The notes under the pieces: generated by a model
Told to the model about the DNA's origin: nothing
What the model saw: only the letters and a program-made list of their open reading frames with translations
Databases searched by the model: none
Assembly: GCA_903909605.1 (NCBI GenBank)
Contig: CAIVWH010000001.1
Coordinates: 62,001 to 126,000, forward strand
Source of the DNA: an uncultured Micrococcales bacterium
GTDB lineage: Bacteria; Actinomycetota; Actinomycetes; Actinomycetales; Microbacteriaceae
Direction: 5' to 3'
DNA length: 64,000 bases
Part shown: piece after piece, positions 39,188-48,656 of the stretch
Layout of the letters: each line of letters begins with the position of its first letter
How positions within the stretch are numbered: the stretch's first letter is position 1
Made by a program: the position numbers and the translations under genes

Positions 39188-40429
39188 ATGGGAGCACCGC
39201 GTATTTTCGGAATGGTCCTCGCCGGTGGTGAGGGCAAGCGTTTGATGCCGTTGACGGCAGACCGCGCCAAACCGGCTGTGCCCTTCGGTGGCAGTTACCG
39301 TTTGGTCGACTTTGCGATTGGCAACCTGGTCAACTCTGGTCTTCGCCGAATCGTGGTACTCACCCAATACAAATCCCACTCACTCGACCGCCACATCTCG
39401 CAAACCTGGCGCATGTCTCCGCTACTCGGTTCTTACATCGCCTCGGTTCCAGCTCAGCAACGACTTGGAAAGCGTTGGTTCTCTGGCAGCGCCGACGCGA
39501 TTCTGCAGAGCATGAACTTGCTCAGCGATGAGAAGCCAGACATCGTGGTGATTGTCGGTGCCGATCACGTTTACCGCATGGATTTTGACCAGATGATCAA
39601 AGCGCACATCGAAAGTGGCCGCGGAGTAACCGTCGCCGCAATTCGCCAGCCGCTGCACCTAGCCACTCAGTTCGGTGTGATTGAAGTTGACGACAACGAC
39701 CCAACCAAGATTTCTGCGTTCCGCGAGAAGCCGAAAGATCCGAAGCCCTTGGCCGATGCACCAAGCGAAGCATTAGTTTCAATGGGAAATTACGTTTTCT
39801 CGGCGCAGGCGCTGATTGACGCGATCGAACACGATGGCACGCTCGAAGATTCAGCGCACGACATGGGTGGCGACATCATCCCCTACATGGTCTCGCGCGA
39901 TGATGCCAGCGCCTATGACTTCACCTACAACGAGATTCCAGGATCCACCGAACGCGACCACTCATACTGGCGCGATGTCGGAACAATTGACTCTTACTAC
40001 GACGCCCACATGGACCTCATCTCGGTGATGCCGGTCTTCAACCTATACAACAGCGACTGGCCCATCTATACGCAGCAGGTCAATTTGCCGCCGGCAAAAT
40101 TCGTGCACGATGCCGAGGGCAATCAGGGTCGCACTACCGACTCCATCGTTTCGCTTGGCACCGTGATTTCCGGAGGAATCGTCGAGCGCAGCGTGGTTTC
40201 ACCGAACGTTCGAGTGCACTCGAGGGCTCTGGTTACCGACTCTGTTCTCTTGGATGGCGTGCTGATTGGTCGCGACTGCACTGTTCGCAAGGCCATCCTG
40301 GATAAGAGCGTCGTAGTTGCCGACGGCGCCTCGATTGGCGTGGATCGCGAACGCGACCTAGCTCGCGGCTTCACTGTCACCGACTCGGGCATCACCGTGG
40401 TCGCGAAAGGCGTATTAGTAACTCCGTGA
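39188..40429 (+). CDS. glgC: Glucose-1-phosphate adenylyltransferase
   Basis: Makes ADP-glucose from glucose 1-phosphate and ATP, the first committed step of glycogen synthesis. 413 residues: nucleotidyltransferase domain with [25 protein letters not shown] (about 12-36), the glucose-1-phosphate-binding [13 protein letters not shown] and [11 protein letters not shown], and [20 protein letters not shown]. It ends in a left-handed beta-helix domain ([25 protein letters not shown]). The TGA stop overlaps the GTG start of serB by 4 nt. Partner of glgA across the divergent promoter. Confidence 0.97.
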   Translation: MGAPRIFGMVLAGGEGKRLMPLTADRAKPAVPFGGSYRLVDFAIGNLVNSGLRRIVVLTQYKSHSLDRHISQTWRMSPLLGSYIASVPAQQRLGKRWFSGSADAILQSMNLLSDEKPDIVVIVGADHVYRMDFDQMIKAHIESGRGVTVAAIRQPLHLATQFGVIEVDDNDPTKISAFREKPKDPKPLADAPSEALVSMGNYVFSAQALIDAIEHDGTLEDSAHDMGGDIIPYMVSRDDASAYDFTYNEIPGSTERDHSYWRDVGTIDSYYDAHMDLISVMPVFNLYNSDWPIYTQQVNLPPAKFVHDAEGNQGRTTDSIVSLGTVISGGIVERSVVSPNVRVHSRALVTDSVLLDGVLIGRDCTVRKAILDKSVVVADGASIGVDRERDLARGFTVTDSGITVVAKGVLVTP

Positions 40430-41058
40430 CAAAACTCCTAGTCGTCTTTGACGTTGATTCGACGCTCATCCAAGACGAAGTAATTGAACTATTGGCAGAT
40501 CTTGCCGGCCGACGTGCCGAGGTCGCCGCCATCACCGAGCGCGCCATGGCTGGCGAACTTGACTTCGTCGCAAGCCTCGTCGAACGCGTTTCAACCCTTG
40601 CCGGTCTGCCCGAGTCGGTATTCAAGGATGTCTTCGACCGCATCACGGTTACCCCGGGTGCAAAGCAGCTAATCGATGCGGTGCATTCCAGCGGCGGTCG
40701 AGTCGGGGCGGTTAGCGGCGGATTCAGTCAGGTGCTGGAACCTCTAAGTGAAAAGCTGTCGCTGGATTTTGCCAGAGCAAACCTGCTCGAAGTTGTGGAC
40801 GGCGTGCTCACCGGAAAAGTTCTCGGCAAGATCATCGACCGCGCCGAAAAAAGAAATGCGCTCGTCGAGTGGGCCAACTTCTCAGACATCGCGACTGCTC
40901 AAACCGTTGCGGTAGGAGACGGTGCAAACGATCTCGAGATGATGCAGGCTGCCGGTTTGGCTGTTGCGTTCAACGCAAAACCAATTGTTCGCCAGAATGC
41001 CGACATCGTGGTTGCTAAGCAGGACCTCAGCGAATTGATTACCCTGCTCGGTCTTTAG
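40426..41058 (+). CDS. serB: Phosphoserine phosphatase (HAD family, no ACT domain)
   Basis: Last step of serine synthesis: phosphoserine to serine. 210 residues, a HAD phosphatase: nucleophile motif [12 protein letters not shown] (Asp of DVDST, about 8-13), helical cap with [12 protein letters not shown], motif II AVSGGF, and [22 protein letters not shown]. The N-terminal ACT regulatory domains of mycobacterial SerB2 are missing. GTG start, GTGA overlap with glgC. Convergent with the SDR gene, stops adjacent. Other small HAD phosphatases are possible but the [10 protein letters not shown] and cap match SerB. Confidence 0.9.
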   Translation: MTKLLVVFDVDSTLIQDEVIELLADLAGRRAEVAAITERAMAGELDFVASLVERVSTLAGLPESVFKDVFDRITVTPGAKQLIDAVHSSGGRVGAVSGGFSQVLEPLSEKLSLDFARANLLEVVDGVLTGKVLGKIIDRAEKRNALVEWANFSDIATAQTVAVGDGANDLEMMQAAGLAVAFNAKPIVRQNADIVVAKQDLSELITLLGL

Positions 41059-41826
41059 CTAGCCTTCGCCACCAAAGTCGGAGGTGTCGCCGACGATGCG
41101 TGTGTTGTCGGAAGGAACCGGTTCGACGGCGGCAAGTGCAATTTCGGCAGCGAACTCGGCAACGTTATAGAGCTTTCCGGCACCTTCGCGACGGGCCTCG
41201 ATGGCTCCAGGGTTTGCTCGATCGAGCAAGGTCGCCGTGATGGTGCCTTCGATCATGTCACCAGAGACAACAACGAAACCAATTTGGCGCTCTGCGAGTT
41301 CTGGGATCATGTCTCTGAGCGCATCCTCGCCCGCGCGCTTCGACAGCGCAACCGGCACGTACTCGGGCATGGTTGGGGTGGTTCGAATGAAGTGGGCCTG
41401 GTGGCTGGTGATGAACACCACTCGCCCGCCATCGTTGATGTGAGGCAGTGCAGCCTTGAGCAGGTTCACCTGTGAGTCGCGATTGAGGCGCATTGCGTAG
41501 TCTTCGCCCATGCCGGCCTCCATGCCACCCGAGGCATTCATGACCAAGATGTCGAGTTTGCCGAAGTTGCGCTCGGTTTCTGTAAACATGTGCGCGACAG
41601 CCGACGCGTCGGTCAGGTCGGCCCCAACAGCGATTGCCTGGCCTCCTGCGGCTTTGATGCCATCGACGATCTTGAGGGCCCGGGCCTCCTTATTGCGGTA
41701 GTTAACCACTACCGCGGCGCCTGCCTCGGCGAAGAATCCGACGGTGTCGGCACCGATGCCTCGGGATGAACCGGTAACAAGGGCCACCTTGCCGGCGAGC
41801 GAACCTGGCTTCAATGGGTTGGTCAT
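41059..41826 (-). CDS. SDR-family oxidoreductase with atypical active site
   Basis: 255 residues, Rossmann short-chain dehydrogenase. Nucleotide-binding TGSSRGIG lies at about residues 18-25, GADLTDASAV follows, and VMNASGG replaces the usual NNAG. Catalytic Ser sits in ITSHQAHF, but the YxxxK motif is absent: the Lys of VALSK has Val at -4 and Tyr at -7 (YVPVALSK). The ATG at 41826 has AGGAG 5 nt upstream and starts 26 nt after the fabG stop, so the two SDR genes form an operon. Either Tyr is offset in a special subfamily or catalysis differs. Substrate unknown. Confidence 0.85.
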   Translation of the reverse strand: MTNPLKPGSLAGKVALVTGSSRGIGADTVGFFAEAGAAVVVNYRNKEARALKIVDGIKAAGGQAIAVGADLTDASAVAHMFTETERNFGKLDILVMNASGGMEAGMGEDYAMRLNRDSQVNLLKAALPHINDGGRVVFITSHQAHFIRTTPTMPEYVPVALSKRAGEDALRDMIPELAERQIGFVVVSGDMIEGTITATLLDRANPGAIEARREGAGKLYNVAEFAAEIALAAVEPVPSDNTRIVGDTSDFGGEG

Positions 41827-41852
41827 TCTTACTCCTGTGATTCTCGTCGGGT

Positions 41853-42563
41853 CTAATGACCCATGCCAAGGCCGCCATCGACTGGGATGACCGCACCGGA
41901 AATGTAGGCGGCATCATCCGAGGCTAACCAGGTGACCACCTTGGCCACTTCGCTTGGGCTAGCAAAACGCCCTGCCGGAATCTTTTTCTTGTAGTCGGCG
42001 ATGAGGTCTTCGGGAAGCGCCGAGGTCATGTCGGTGTCGATGAAGCCAGGGGCAACGACGTTGGCGGTGATGCCTCGACTGCCGAGTTCTCGGGTAATCG
42101 AGCGAGCCATGCCCACGAGAGCCGACTTGGTCGCCGAGTAGTTGACCTGACCCGCCGAACCCAGAAGGCCAACGACTGAACCAATCAGGATCACTCGGCC
42201 GTGCTTCTTCTTAATCATTCCCATAGTCGCTCGGCGAAGCACTCGGAAGACGCCGTTGAGGTTGGTGTTGACGACCTCTTCGAACTGTTCGTCGCTCATT
42301 CGCATCAGCAGGGTGTCGCGAGTAATACCAGCATTGGCAACCAAAATCTCGACTGGCCCGAGCGCAGCTTCTATCTCGGTGAAAGCAGCGTCGAGGCTGG
42401 CCGCGTCGGTTACGTCTGCCTTAAAGGCGGTGGTTCCCGCTGGGCCTTCCCCGGAACGCACTGTCACAGCGACCTTGCTGTAGCCGGCTCGCACAAACTC
42501 TTCAGCGATGGCAAAACCGATGCCACGGTTTCCACCGGTGACCAGGACGACGCGTTCGCTCAT
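41853..42563 (-). CDS. fabG: 3-Oxoacyl-ACP reductase FabG-like SDR
   Basis: NADPH-dependent ketoacyl-ACP reduction in fatty acid elongation is the family role. 236 residues: TGGNRGIG (about 8-15), LVANAGIT, catalytic Ser in LIGSVVGLLGS, YSATKSALVGMARS (YxxxK intact) and VAPGFIDTDMT. The start is ATG 42563 (MSERVVLVTG) with AAGGAG 5 nt upstream; the longer frame from 42638 reaches the next divergent gene and is rejected. It lies outside any fab cluster, so it may be one of several paralogues. Confidence 0.9.
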   Translation of the reverse strand: MSERVVLVTGGNRGIGFAIAEEFVRAGYSKVAVTVRSGEGPAGTTAFKADVTDAASLDAAFTEIEAALGPVEILVANAGITRDTLLMRMSDEQFEEVVNTNLNGVFRVLRRATMGMIKKKHGRVILIGSVVGLLGSAGQVNYSATKSALVGMARSITRELGSRGITANVVAPGFIDTDMTSALPEDLIADYKKKIPAGRFASPSEVAKVVTWLASDDAAYISGAVIPVDGGLGMGH

Positions 42564-42637
42564 CGAAACTCCTTGGGAATAAGTCAGGGCAAGTCTAGCC
42601 TTTAGGGTTGTAGCCCCCAGAAAACTCGAAGGTCTCA

Positions 42638-42967
42638 ATGCCCGAAGTCCAAAGCGTCACCAGCCTGCAGTCCTCGCCCGAAGACGAGCGCAAGCGCAGG
42701 ATGCGCGGCTATCTGATTGCCATGACAGTGCGCGTGATCTGCATAATTCTCGGCGTCGTGGTCAAGGGGCCAATCATGTGGCTGGCATTTGCCGGGGCAA
42801 TTTTCTTGCCATACTTCGCGGTGGTTTTCGCCAATGCCGTCGGTGACTCTGAGCGCTCAAAGGCAATGGCGGTTTCGCAAAAGGCGCCGGTGCTAGAGGC
42901 CCCTGCGGTTAAGGTTCAGGCGAGTGATTTCAAGATAGTCTCCAAGGATGGCGATGCCCAAGGCTGA
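42638..42967 (+). CDS. DUF3099 membrane protein
   Basis: Actinobacterial protein of unknown function, 109 residues. A charged N-terminus (EDERKRRMRGYLIAMTVR) leads into two closely spaced helices (about 26-45 and 47-67: VRVICIILGVVVKGPIMWLAFAG and LPYFAVVFANAVG), then a hydrophilic tail. This matches DUF3099. The ATG at 42638 has GAAGG 5 nt upstream. The SURF1 gene begins inside its last codons (14-nt overlap with the start I prefer). Divergent from fabG. Confidence 0.88.
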   Translation: MPEVQSVTSLQSSPEDERKRRMRGYLIAMTVRVICIILGVVVKGPIMWLAFAGAIFLPYFAVVFANAVGDSERSKAMAVSQKAPVLEAPAVKVQASDFKIVSKDGDAQG

Positions 42968-43745
42968 AGCAAGCGACATCCGGCGCTGGTTGGGTTGGTT
43001 GGCATTAGTCGTTGCTTTCTCGATTGCCTGCGTGTTTCTTTCGAACTGGCAATTTGGTCGCCGCCAAGAGGCCGTGGGAGCAATGAGCCGGCTCGACACC
43101 AATTACAACTCGGCGCCTGCGCCGCTTGAGTCTCTGGAGAAGCCCTGGGGCTATCACCCAGTCAACGAATGGCGCCCAGTTACGCTAACCGGTCACTACC
43201 TGCCTGGTAATGCCCTACTGGTTCGCAACCGTCCGCTAAATGGCAGCTCGGGCTTTCTCGAGGTCGTACCGTTCCAATTGAAAAGCGGAATCATCGCGTT
43301 GGTTGAACGGGGCTGGGTCTCAAGCGACTCAAACTACGCGGCCCCGAAGACCTTCGGCCTGCCAAGCGCAGACGAGCAAACAGTTGTCGCGCGCATCCGA
43401 GAACAGGAGCCGGCCTTTGCCGGCACGGTGCCGCTCGGGCAAATTGCCAGCATCAACGTCGACAAGTTTGTGGAAGCGGCGAAAATCAAGGATCGAGTAT
43501 TCGGACATGTGTATCTGCGAATGGCAAGCGAATCAAAGCCTCAGGGGCTCTTGACTCCGCTTAGCAAGCCAAATCTTGATGAGGGAAATCACCTTAGTTA
43601 CGCACTGCAGTGGATCCTGTTTGCGGTTATGGCCGTGTTTGCGCTGTTCTGGGCGATTCGCAAAGAACGACAGGCCCGCGCAGGCATCGTGAAGGTGCGG
43701 CGCAAAGATTCAGACAGTCAGTTCGAGGACGGCCTACTGAGCTAG
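42954..43745 (+). CDS. SURF1 family cytochrome oxidase assembly factor
   Basis: Helps insert haem a into oxidase subunit I. 263 residues: N-terminal helix (about 13-31), a periplasmic beta domain with the typical SNWQFGRRQE, WRPVTLTGHYLPGNALLVRNRPLNG and LVERGWVSSD stretches, and a C-terminal helix preceded by HLSYALQWILFAVMAVFAL. I chose ATG 42954 because AAGGA lies 5 nt before it; the ATG at 42948 overlaps that site. It fits the oxidase assembly set in this window (ctaA, ctaB, ctaCDEF). Confidence 0.92.
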   Translation: MPKAEASDIRRWLGWLALVVAFSIACVFLSNWQFGRRQEAVGAMSRLDTNYNSAPAPLESLEKPWGYHPVNEWRPVTLTGHYLPGNALLVRNRPLNGSSGFLEVVPFQLKSGIIALVERGWVSSDSNYAAPKTFGLPSADEQTVVARIREQEPAFAGTVPLGQIASINVDKFVEAAKIKDRVFGHVYLRMASESKPQGLLTPLSKPNLDEGNHLSYALQWILFAVMAVFALFWAIRKERQARAGIVKVRRKDSDSQFEDGLLS

Positions 43746-43795
43746 CCCAGCGCTCGGCTCTGCCCACCTAAAACTGCTAATTGAGTTTTCCGAAA

Positions 43796-45394
43796 TTAGC
43801 TCAGCGCAATCAACTCTGCGTAGGAGTCGTTCCAGAGGTCTTCATCACCCTCGGGCAGGATCAGTACCCGCTCCGGGTTCAGTGACAGCACGGCTCCCTC
43901 ATCGTGGGAAACCAGGACGATTGCCCCCTTGAACGATGCCAAGGCCTTCAAGATTTCTTCGCGACTTGCTGGGTCGAGGTTGTTGGTTGGTTCATCCAGC
44001 AGCAAAACGTTGGCCGAGGAAACCACTAGCGAGGCCAATGCCAGTCGGGTCTTCTCGCCGCCGCTGAGCACCGAGGCCGGCTTCGAAACATCGTCGCCGC
44101 TGAATAGGAATGAACCCAGCACCTTGCGGGCGTCAACGTCGGTCAGGTGTGGAGCCGATCGTTGCATGTTCTCGAGCACCGTGCGGTTCACATCGAGGGT
44201 CTCGTGCTCTTGAGCGAAGTAGCCAATCTTTAGGCCGTGGCCCGCAATGATTTCGCCTGTGTCTGATTTGTCGATGCCGGCAAGGATGCGAAGCAACGTG
44301 GTTTTGCCAGCGCCGTTGAGTCCGATTATGACGACCTTGCTGCCTTTGTCGATTGCAAGATCGACAGCCGTGAATATCTCAAGCGAGCCGTAGCTTTTGC
44401 TCAGGTTCTCACCCATCAACGGCGTTTTTCCGCAGGGAGCAGGATCTGGGAAGCGAATGTTGGCGACGCGATCTGCTTCTCGAACATCATCCAAGTTGCT
44501 TACCAACTTCTCAGCGCGTCTAATCATCTGTTGGGCAGCCGCCGCCTTTGAGGCCTTGGCGCCGAATCGTGCAGCCTGCAGCTGCAGCTGGCTCGCCTTC
44601 TTTTCGGCATTCTGGCGTTCGCGCTTTCGACGCTCTTCGTCTGACTCACGCTGTTTGAGGTATTGCTTCCAACCCATGTTGTAGACGTCGATGACAGAGC
44701 GGTTAGCGTCGAGATAGAAAACTCGGTTCACTGTTTCGCCAATTAGATCAACATCGTGACTGATCACAATCAATCCGCCCTGATAGGTCTTGAGAAACTC
44801 TCGAAGCCAGATCACCGAATCGGCATCCAGGTGGTTGGTAGGTTCATCGAGAATCATGGTCTCGGCGGCGCTGAACAGAATTCGAGCAAGTTCGATTCTT
44901 CGACGTTGCCCACCGCTTAGGGTCTTTAGCGGCTGTGTGAGCACCTTCTCGCCTAGTCCAAGGTTGCTTGCGATGGCAGCAGCTTCTGCCTCTGCCGCAT
45001 AGCCCCCTGCTGCCTGAAAACGTTCTTCGAGTTTTGGGTAACGCGCCATCGCGGCGTCGTAAATCTTTTCGTCGACGCTGCCCATGTCGTGCGAGGTTTG
45101 CTCGAGTTGACGAAGCAGGTCGCCTAGTCCGCGTGCATTGAGAATTCGGTCACGCGCGAGTTCCTCTGGGTCGCCGCTGCGCGGGTCTTGCGGAAGGTAA
45201 CCGATCTCTCCGACGCGCTCCACCTTGCCGTGTGATGGCTGGCCGTCGCCCGCCAAAATCTTTGTCAAGGTGGTCTTGCCAGCACCGTTGCGGCCAACTA
45301 ACCCAATCTTGTCGCCCTTGGCTACACGGAAGTTAACCTCGTGCATCAGCAGGCGCGCGCCGATGCGAATCTCGAGGTCGCTTACCGCGATCAT
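43796..45394 (-). CDS. ABC-F family ATPase (ribosome-associated type)
   Basis: 532 residues, two ABC domains in one chain without membrane spans. Domain 1: GRNGAGKTT (about 36-44) and LSGGQRRR; domain 2: GLNGAGKTT (about 356) and LSGGEKTR, with Walker B LILDEPTNHLD-type motifs in both (MILDEPTNHLD, LLLDEPTNNLD). The linker (ESDEERRKRERQNAEKKASQLQ) is the helical arm that reaches the ribosome in such proteins. Roles range from translation control to ribosome protection; the subtype is not assignable. ATG 45394 has TTGGAG 6 nt upstream. Convergent to SURF1. Confidence 0.94.
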   Translation of the reverse strand: MIAVSDLEIRIGARLLMHEVNFRVAKGDKIGLVGRNGAGKTTLTKILAGDGQPSHGKVERVGEIGYLPQDPRSGDPEELARDRILNARGLGDLLRQLEQTSHDMGSVDEKIYDAAMARYPKLEERFQAAGGYAAEAEAAAIASNLGLGEKVLTQPLKTLSGGQRRRIELARILFSAAETMILDEPTNHLDADSVIWLREFLKTYQGGLIVISHDVDLIGETVNRVFYLDANRSVIDVYNMGWKQYLKQRESDEERRKRERQNAEKKASQLQLQAARFGAKASKAAAAQQMIRRAEKLVSNLDDVREADRVANIRFPDPAPCGKTPLMGENLSKSYGSLEIFTAVDLAIDKGSKVVIIGLNGAGKTTLLRILAGIDKSDTGEIIAGHGLKIGYFAQEHETLDVNRTVLENMQRSAPHLTDVDARKVLGSFLFSGDDVSKPASVLSGGEKTRLALASLVVSSANVLLLDEPTNNLDPASREEILKALASFKGAIVLVSHDEGAVLSLNPERVLILPEGDEDLWNDSYAELIALS

Positions 45395-45451
45395 TTGTTA
45401 CTCCAATTGACTTGAGCGGCCCGTTGACGCACGCTCGCAAAAGTCCCAGTC

Positions 45452-45457
45452 TACAAT
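45452..45457 (+). promoter_or_regulatory. Probable -10 box of bioY
   Basis: TACAAT gives a leader of about 22 nt ending in the TAGGAG ribosome site. TTGACG upstream is 22 nt away, too far for a standard -35. Confidence 0.4.
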
Positions 45458-45485
45458 TGAGGCAACAAACCCCCTAGGAGAACTC

Positions 45486-46070
45486 ATGAGCTTGGCTCTC
45501 ACCCACCGCACCACCCTGGTTGACCGCTTTGTTAGCAAGTCACTCGCAGCAGACATTGTTCTCGTTGTCGCTGGCACCGCACTAACCGCAGCTGCTGCAC
45601 AGCTGCAGATTCCAGCCTCACCAGTTCCATTCACTTTCCAGACCCTGGCCGTGCTTCTCGTCGGTTCGGTTCTCGGCTCGGTTCGTGGCGCGCTTTCACT
45701 CGCGCTCTACGCAGTGCTCGGCACTTTCCTGCCGATCTACACCAACCACACCTTAGGCGTTGACCACCTGTTCGGTGCGACCGGTGGCTACATCATCTCG
45801 TTCGTCGTTGCTTCGGCACTCGTCGGCTTCCTTGCTGAAAAGGGCTGGTCCAAGTCGGTTCCACTGATGTTCATCTCGTACGTGCTCGGAACCGCAATCG
45901 TCTATGCGATCGGCGCAAGCTGGTTGACCTACGGCTACCTCGGTGGCGACTGGTCGAAGGGCCTTGCATTCGGTGTCACCCCATTCCTCATCTGGGATGC
46001 AGTGAAGGCAATCATCGCCGGCGCGCTGGTGCCTGCAGGTTGGTCATTGGCCAAGGCACTCAAGAAGTAA
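45486..46070 (+). CDS. bioY: Biotin transporter BioY
   Basis: Membrane S-component that binds biotin, working alone or with an ECF module. 194 residues, six helices: ALTAAAAQLQIPASPVPFTFQTLAVLLVGSVLG is the characteristic BioY helix 1-2 region with the PVPxTxQT motif (about residues 40-48), and GATGGYIISFVVASALVGFLAE is helix 3-4. No bioM or bioN (ATPase, permease) adjoins it. The ATG has TAGGAG 5 nt upstream. A 17-bp terminator follows. Probably the biotin import route of an auxotroph; the biosynthesis genes are not in this window. Confidence 0.95.
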   Translation: MSLALTHRTTLVDRFVSKSLAADIVLVVAGTALTAAAAQLQIPASPVPFTFQTLAVLLVGSVLGSVRGALSLALYAVLGTFLPIYTNHTLGVDHLFGATGGYIISFVVASALVGFLAEKGWSKSVPLMFISYVLGTAIVYAIGASWLTYGYLGGDWSKGLAFGVTPFLIWDAVKAIIAGALVPAGWSLAKALKK

Positions 46071-46081
46071 GACTTCAAATA

Positions 46082-46119
46082 AAGAAAAGAACCCCGTGGA
46101 AACACGGGGTTCTTTTCTT
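46082..46119. terminator. Bidirectional terminator of bioY and the suf operon
   Basis: AAGAAAAGAACCCCGTG, GAAA tetraloop, CACGGGGTTCTTTTCTT: a perfect 17-bp stem. Its right end covers the stop codon of sufT. Confidence 0.95.
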
Positions 46120-46444
46120 AGATGCTGAACCCGATGGCACGCATCTGCTCTTTGCCGTCTTCGGTGATGCGTTCAGGGCCCCACGGCGGCATCCAGACCC
46201 AGTTGATTCGGAAAGTGTCGACAACACCATCCAGCGCTTCCGCTGTCTGCTCCTCGATGACGTCGGTCAGCGGGCAGCCCGCGCTGGTGAGAGTCATGTT
46301 GATTAGCAGGCTGGCGTCATCGGCCTTCTGAAGGTCGTAAATCAGACCGAGGTCGTAGATGTTCACGCCGAGTTCTGGGTCGATTACCTCTTTGAGGGCT
46401 TCGACCACCTGGTCGTACTTTTGCGGGTCAAGCTCTGTTGGCAT
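46118..46444 (-). CDS. sufT: SufT/PaaD-like Fe-S assembly protein (DUF59)
   Basis: 108 residues of the MIP18/DUF59 family, an accessory factor for Fe-S cluster maturation. Typical pieces are VVEALKEVIDPELGVNIYDLGLIYDL (about 12-37), INMTLTSAGCPLTDVIEEQ with the conserved Cys, and RINWVWMPPWGPERITEDGKEQMRAIG. It closes the suf operon: the sufC stop and its ATG share one base (TGATG). The strong terminator overlaps its last codons. Confidence 0.92.
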   Translation of the reverse strand: MPTELDPQKYDQVVEALKEVIDPELGVNIYDLGLIYDLQKADDASLLINMTLTSAGCPLTDVIEEQTAEALDGVVDTFRINWVWMPPWGPERITEDGKEQMRAIGFSI

Positions 46445-47196
46445 CAGGCATTCACGTAACGGTCGTAGCCTTCAGCCTCGAGGCGCGCTGCCAACTCGGG
46501 GCCGCCTTCTTCGGCGATTTTGCCTGCAACGAAAACGTGCACAAAATCTGGCTTGATGTAGTTGAGAATTCGGGTGTAGTGAGTGATCAGAAGCACACCG
46601 AAGCCGTTGGCATCCTTGGCGCGGTTAACGCCCTCGCTCACGATGCGAAGTGCGTCGACGTCTAGACCAGAGTCGGTCTCATCTAGCACAGCAAACTTTG
46701 GCTTAAGCAGTTCGAGCTGCAGAATTTCGTGACGCTTCTTCTCGCCACCGGAGAATCCTTCGTTGACATTGCGCTCGGTGAAGTCTGAGTCCATCTTCAG
46801 GTTGCTCATGGCCTCGCGAACCTCGCCCACCCAGCCGCGGATCGCAGGAGCCTCGCCGGCGATTGCGGTCTTGGCGGTGCGCAGGAAGTTGCTTACGGTA
46901 ACGCCAGGGATCTCAACCGGGTACTGCATTGCGAGGAAGAGGCCGGCGCGAGCTCGCTCATCCACGCTCATTTCGAGCACGTTTTCGCCGTCGAGCAGAA
47001 TCTCGCCCTCGGTCACGGTGTACTTCGGGTGGCCGGCGATCGTGTAGGCAAGGGTCGACTTGCCAGAACCGTTAGGGCCCATGATCGCGTGGGTCTCGCC
47101 GCTGCGAATAGTTAGGTCGACACCGCGCAGGATGGCCTTGGGGCCCTGCTCGGTTTCAACCGAAACGTGCAGGTTCTTGATTTGCAACAGTGCCAT
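46444..47196 (-). CDS. sufC: Fe-S cluster assembly ATPase SufC
   Basis: ABC-type ATPase that powers the SufBCD scaffold. 250 residues: Walker [10 protein letters not shown] (about 39-47), signature FSGGEKKR, Walker [17 protein letters not shown] (the ETDSGLD form is diagnostic of SufC). Cytoplasmic, with no membrane partner. It starts directly after the stop of the ferredoxin gene and is followed by sufT with a 1-nt overlap. Confidence 0.97.
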   Translation of the reverse strand: MALLQIKNLHVSVETEQGPKAILRGVDLTIRSGETHAIMGPNGSGKSTLAYTIAGHPKYTVTEGEILLDGENVLEMSVDERARAGLFLAMQYPVEIPGVTVSNFLRTAKTAIAGEAPAIRGWVGEVREAMSNLKMDSDFTERNVNEGFSGGEKKRHEILQLELLKPKFAVLDETDSGLDVDALRIVSEGVNRAKDANGFGVLLITHYTRILNYIKPDFVHVFVAGKIAEEGGPELAARLEAEGYDRYVNA

Positions 47197-47508
47197 TTAT
47201 GCCTCGTACTCGATGTAGATGTCGTTGTTTTCGATGATGACCTCGTAGGTCGAAACTGGCTCGTACGCCGGCAGGCTCAGGGGCTTGCCGGTTGCCAGTT
47301 CAAATTTCGCTCCGTGTGCCCAGCACTCGATGCTGTTGTTGTCGACAAAACCTTCGCTGAGCGAGATTTCGCCGTGCGAGCACTTGTCGTCAAGCGCAAA
47401 CACTTCGCCGGTCTTTGAGCGAACCAGAGCAATTGGGTGCTCTGAGATGACCACGCGCAATGCCTTGCCAGGCTTCAGATCGTCGAGTGCGCAAATGCGG
47501 ATTGCCAT
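47197..47508 (-). CDS. Rieske-type ferredoxin in the suf operon
   Basis: 103 residues, one Rieske 2Fe-2S domain: CSHGEISLSEG (Cys-x-His) and CWAHGAKFE (Cys-x2-His) are the four ligands, with the GKPLSLPAYEPVSTYEV end typical of the dioxygenase-ferredoxin type. Such genes commonly lie between sufD and sufC in actinobacteria, where an electron-donor role in assembly is assumed. It shares one base with the sufD stop (TAATG) and ends against sufC. Confidence 0.93.
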   Translation of the reverse strand: MAIRICALDDLKPGKALRVVISEHPIALVRSKTGEVFALDDKCSHGEISLSEGFVDNNSIECWAHGAKFELATGKPLSLPAYEPVSTYEVIIENNDIYIEYEA

Positions 47509-48656
47509 TAGTTGTTGCTCCTTGCCAGCTCTGCTTCAATCGATTCGTTTAGCCGGGCCTCAAGTGACTCAATGCCGATTTGCTGAATTACTTCATTCAG
47601 GAATCCACGCACCACAAGTCGTTTTGCATCCAGCGGATTGATTCCGCGGGCCTGCAAATAGAACAGGTGCTCGTCATCGAATCGGCCAGATGCACTTGCG
47701 TGACCGGCTCCCTCGATTTCACCTGTTTCGATTTCGAGGTTCGGCACCGAGTCGGCGCGGGCACCATCGGTCAGCAAGAGGTTGCGATTGAGTTCGTAGG
47801 TGTCGGTGCCTTCGGCGGCCTGCCTAATCAGCACGTCGCCTACCCAAACGGTGCGAGCGCCATCGCCCTGCAGGGCACCCTTGTAGGTGACTCGCGACTT
47901 GCAGTTTGCCACCGCGTGGTCGACATAGCTTCGGTGCTCGAGAAATTGCTTCTCGCCCGCGAAGTAGGTGCCGAGCAACTCGACCTCGCCGCCGGGAGCG
48001 GTGAACTCCGCAGTTGGACTAATGCGGACAGTCTTGCCGCCGAGAGAAACCACAATGTGCTTGAGCTTGGCATTGCGGCCGATGCGGGCGAACTGCGCCG
48101 AGGTGTGCACGGCTGACTCGCTCCAGTCTTGAAGCGAAATCACGGTGAGTTCGCTCTCGTCGCCAACCAGAATCTCCACGGTCTCAGCAATGGATGCATC
48201 CCCGGTGTGATCGAGCACGACAACACCGCGGGCGAAAGCCTCGCTCTTGATAATCAGGTGAGCCGCACTGTGCTTGCCCGGGTTCGCGATCGAAACCGTA
48301 GTTGGTTCGCTCTGCTCTCCAGAAACTGTGATTTTCAGCGCCGTGGTGGCCGCTGCCCATCCATTTGCCGTTGCTACGTCCTCTGGCAGACCTGCGCGGC
48401 CGAAGTCGCTGTCGGTTGCGTCGACGCGCTCGATGGCCGCCGGGCCTTGGGTCTGAATGCTGTCGATTGCATTGCCGAGCAGTGCCGAGTCGAGACCGCC
48501 CAGGGCCTCTGCATCGAGGTAACGCCACTGCTCATCGGTCTTGCTGACCGCATTGTGCTCTGCTGGGTTGGCCGAGCGAAGGCGCTCGTTGCGAGTTTGA
48601 ATCGGGATGCCGGCACCGTGACTGTGCCCGGTGCTGCCAGGACGAACGATCTCCAT
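47508..48656 (-). CDS. sufD: Fe-S cluster assembly protein SufD
   Basis: Scaffold partner of SufB, 382 residues. Beta-helix core with TEFTAPGGEVELLGTYFAGEKQFLEHRSYVDHAVANCKSRVTYKGALQGDGARTVW (about 210-265) and the C-terminal ASASGRFDDEHLFYLQARGINPLDAKRLVVRGFL, which is the SufB/SufD signature. The N-terminal 60 residues are more variable. Its ATG shares one base with the sufB stop. Confidence 0.95.
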   Translation of the reverse strand: MEIVRPGSTGHSHGAGIPIQTRNERLRSANPAEHNAVSKTDEQWRYLDAEALGGLDSALLGNAIDSIQTQGPAAIERVDATDSDFGRAGLPEDVATANGWAAATTALKITVSGEQSEPTTVSIANPGKHSAAHLIIKSEAFARGVVVLDHTGDASIAETVEILVGDESELTVISLQDWSESAVHTSAQFARIGRNAKLKHIVVSLGGKTVRISPTAEFTAPGGEVELLGTYFAGEKQFLEHRSYVDHAVANCKSRVTYKGALQGDGARTVWVGDVLIRQAAEGTDTYELNRNLLLTDGARADSVPNLEIETGEIEGAGHASASGRFDDEHLFYLQARGINPLDAKRLVVRGFLNEVIQQIGIESLEARLNESIEAELARSNN

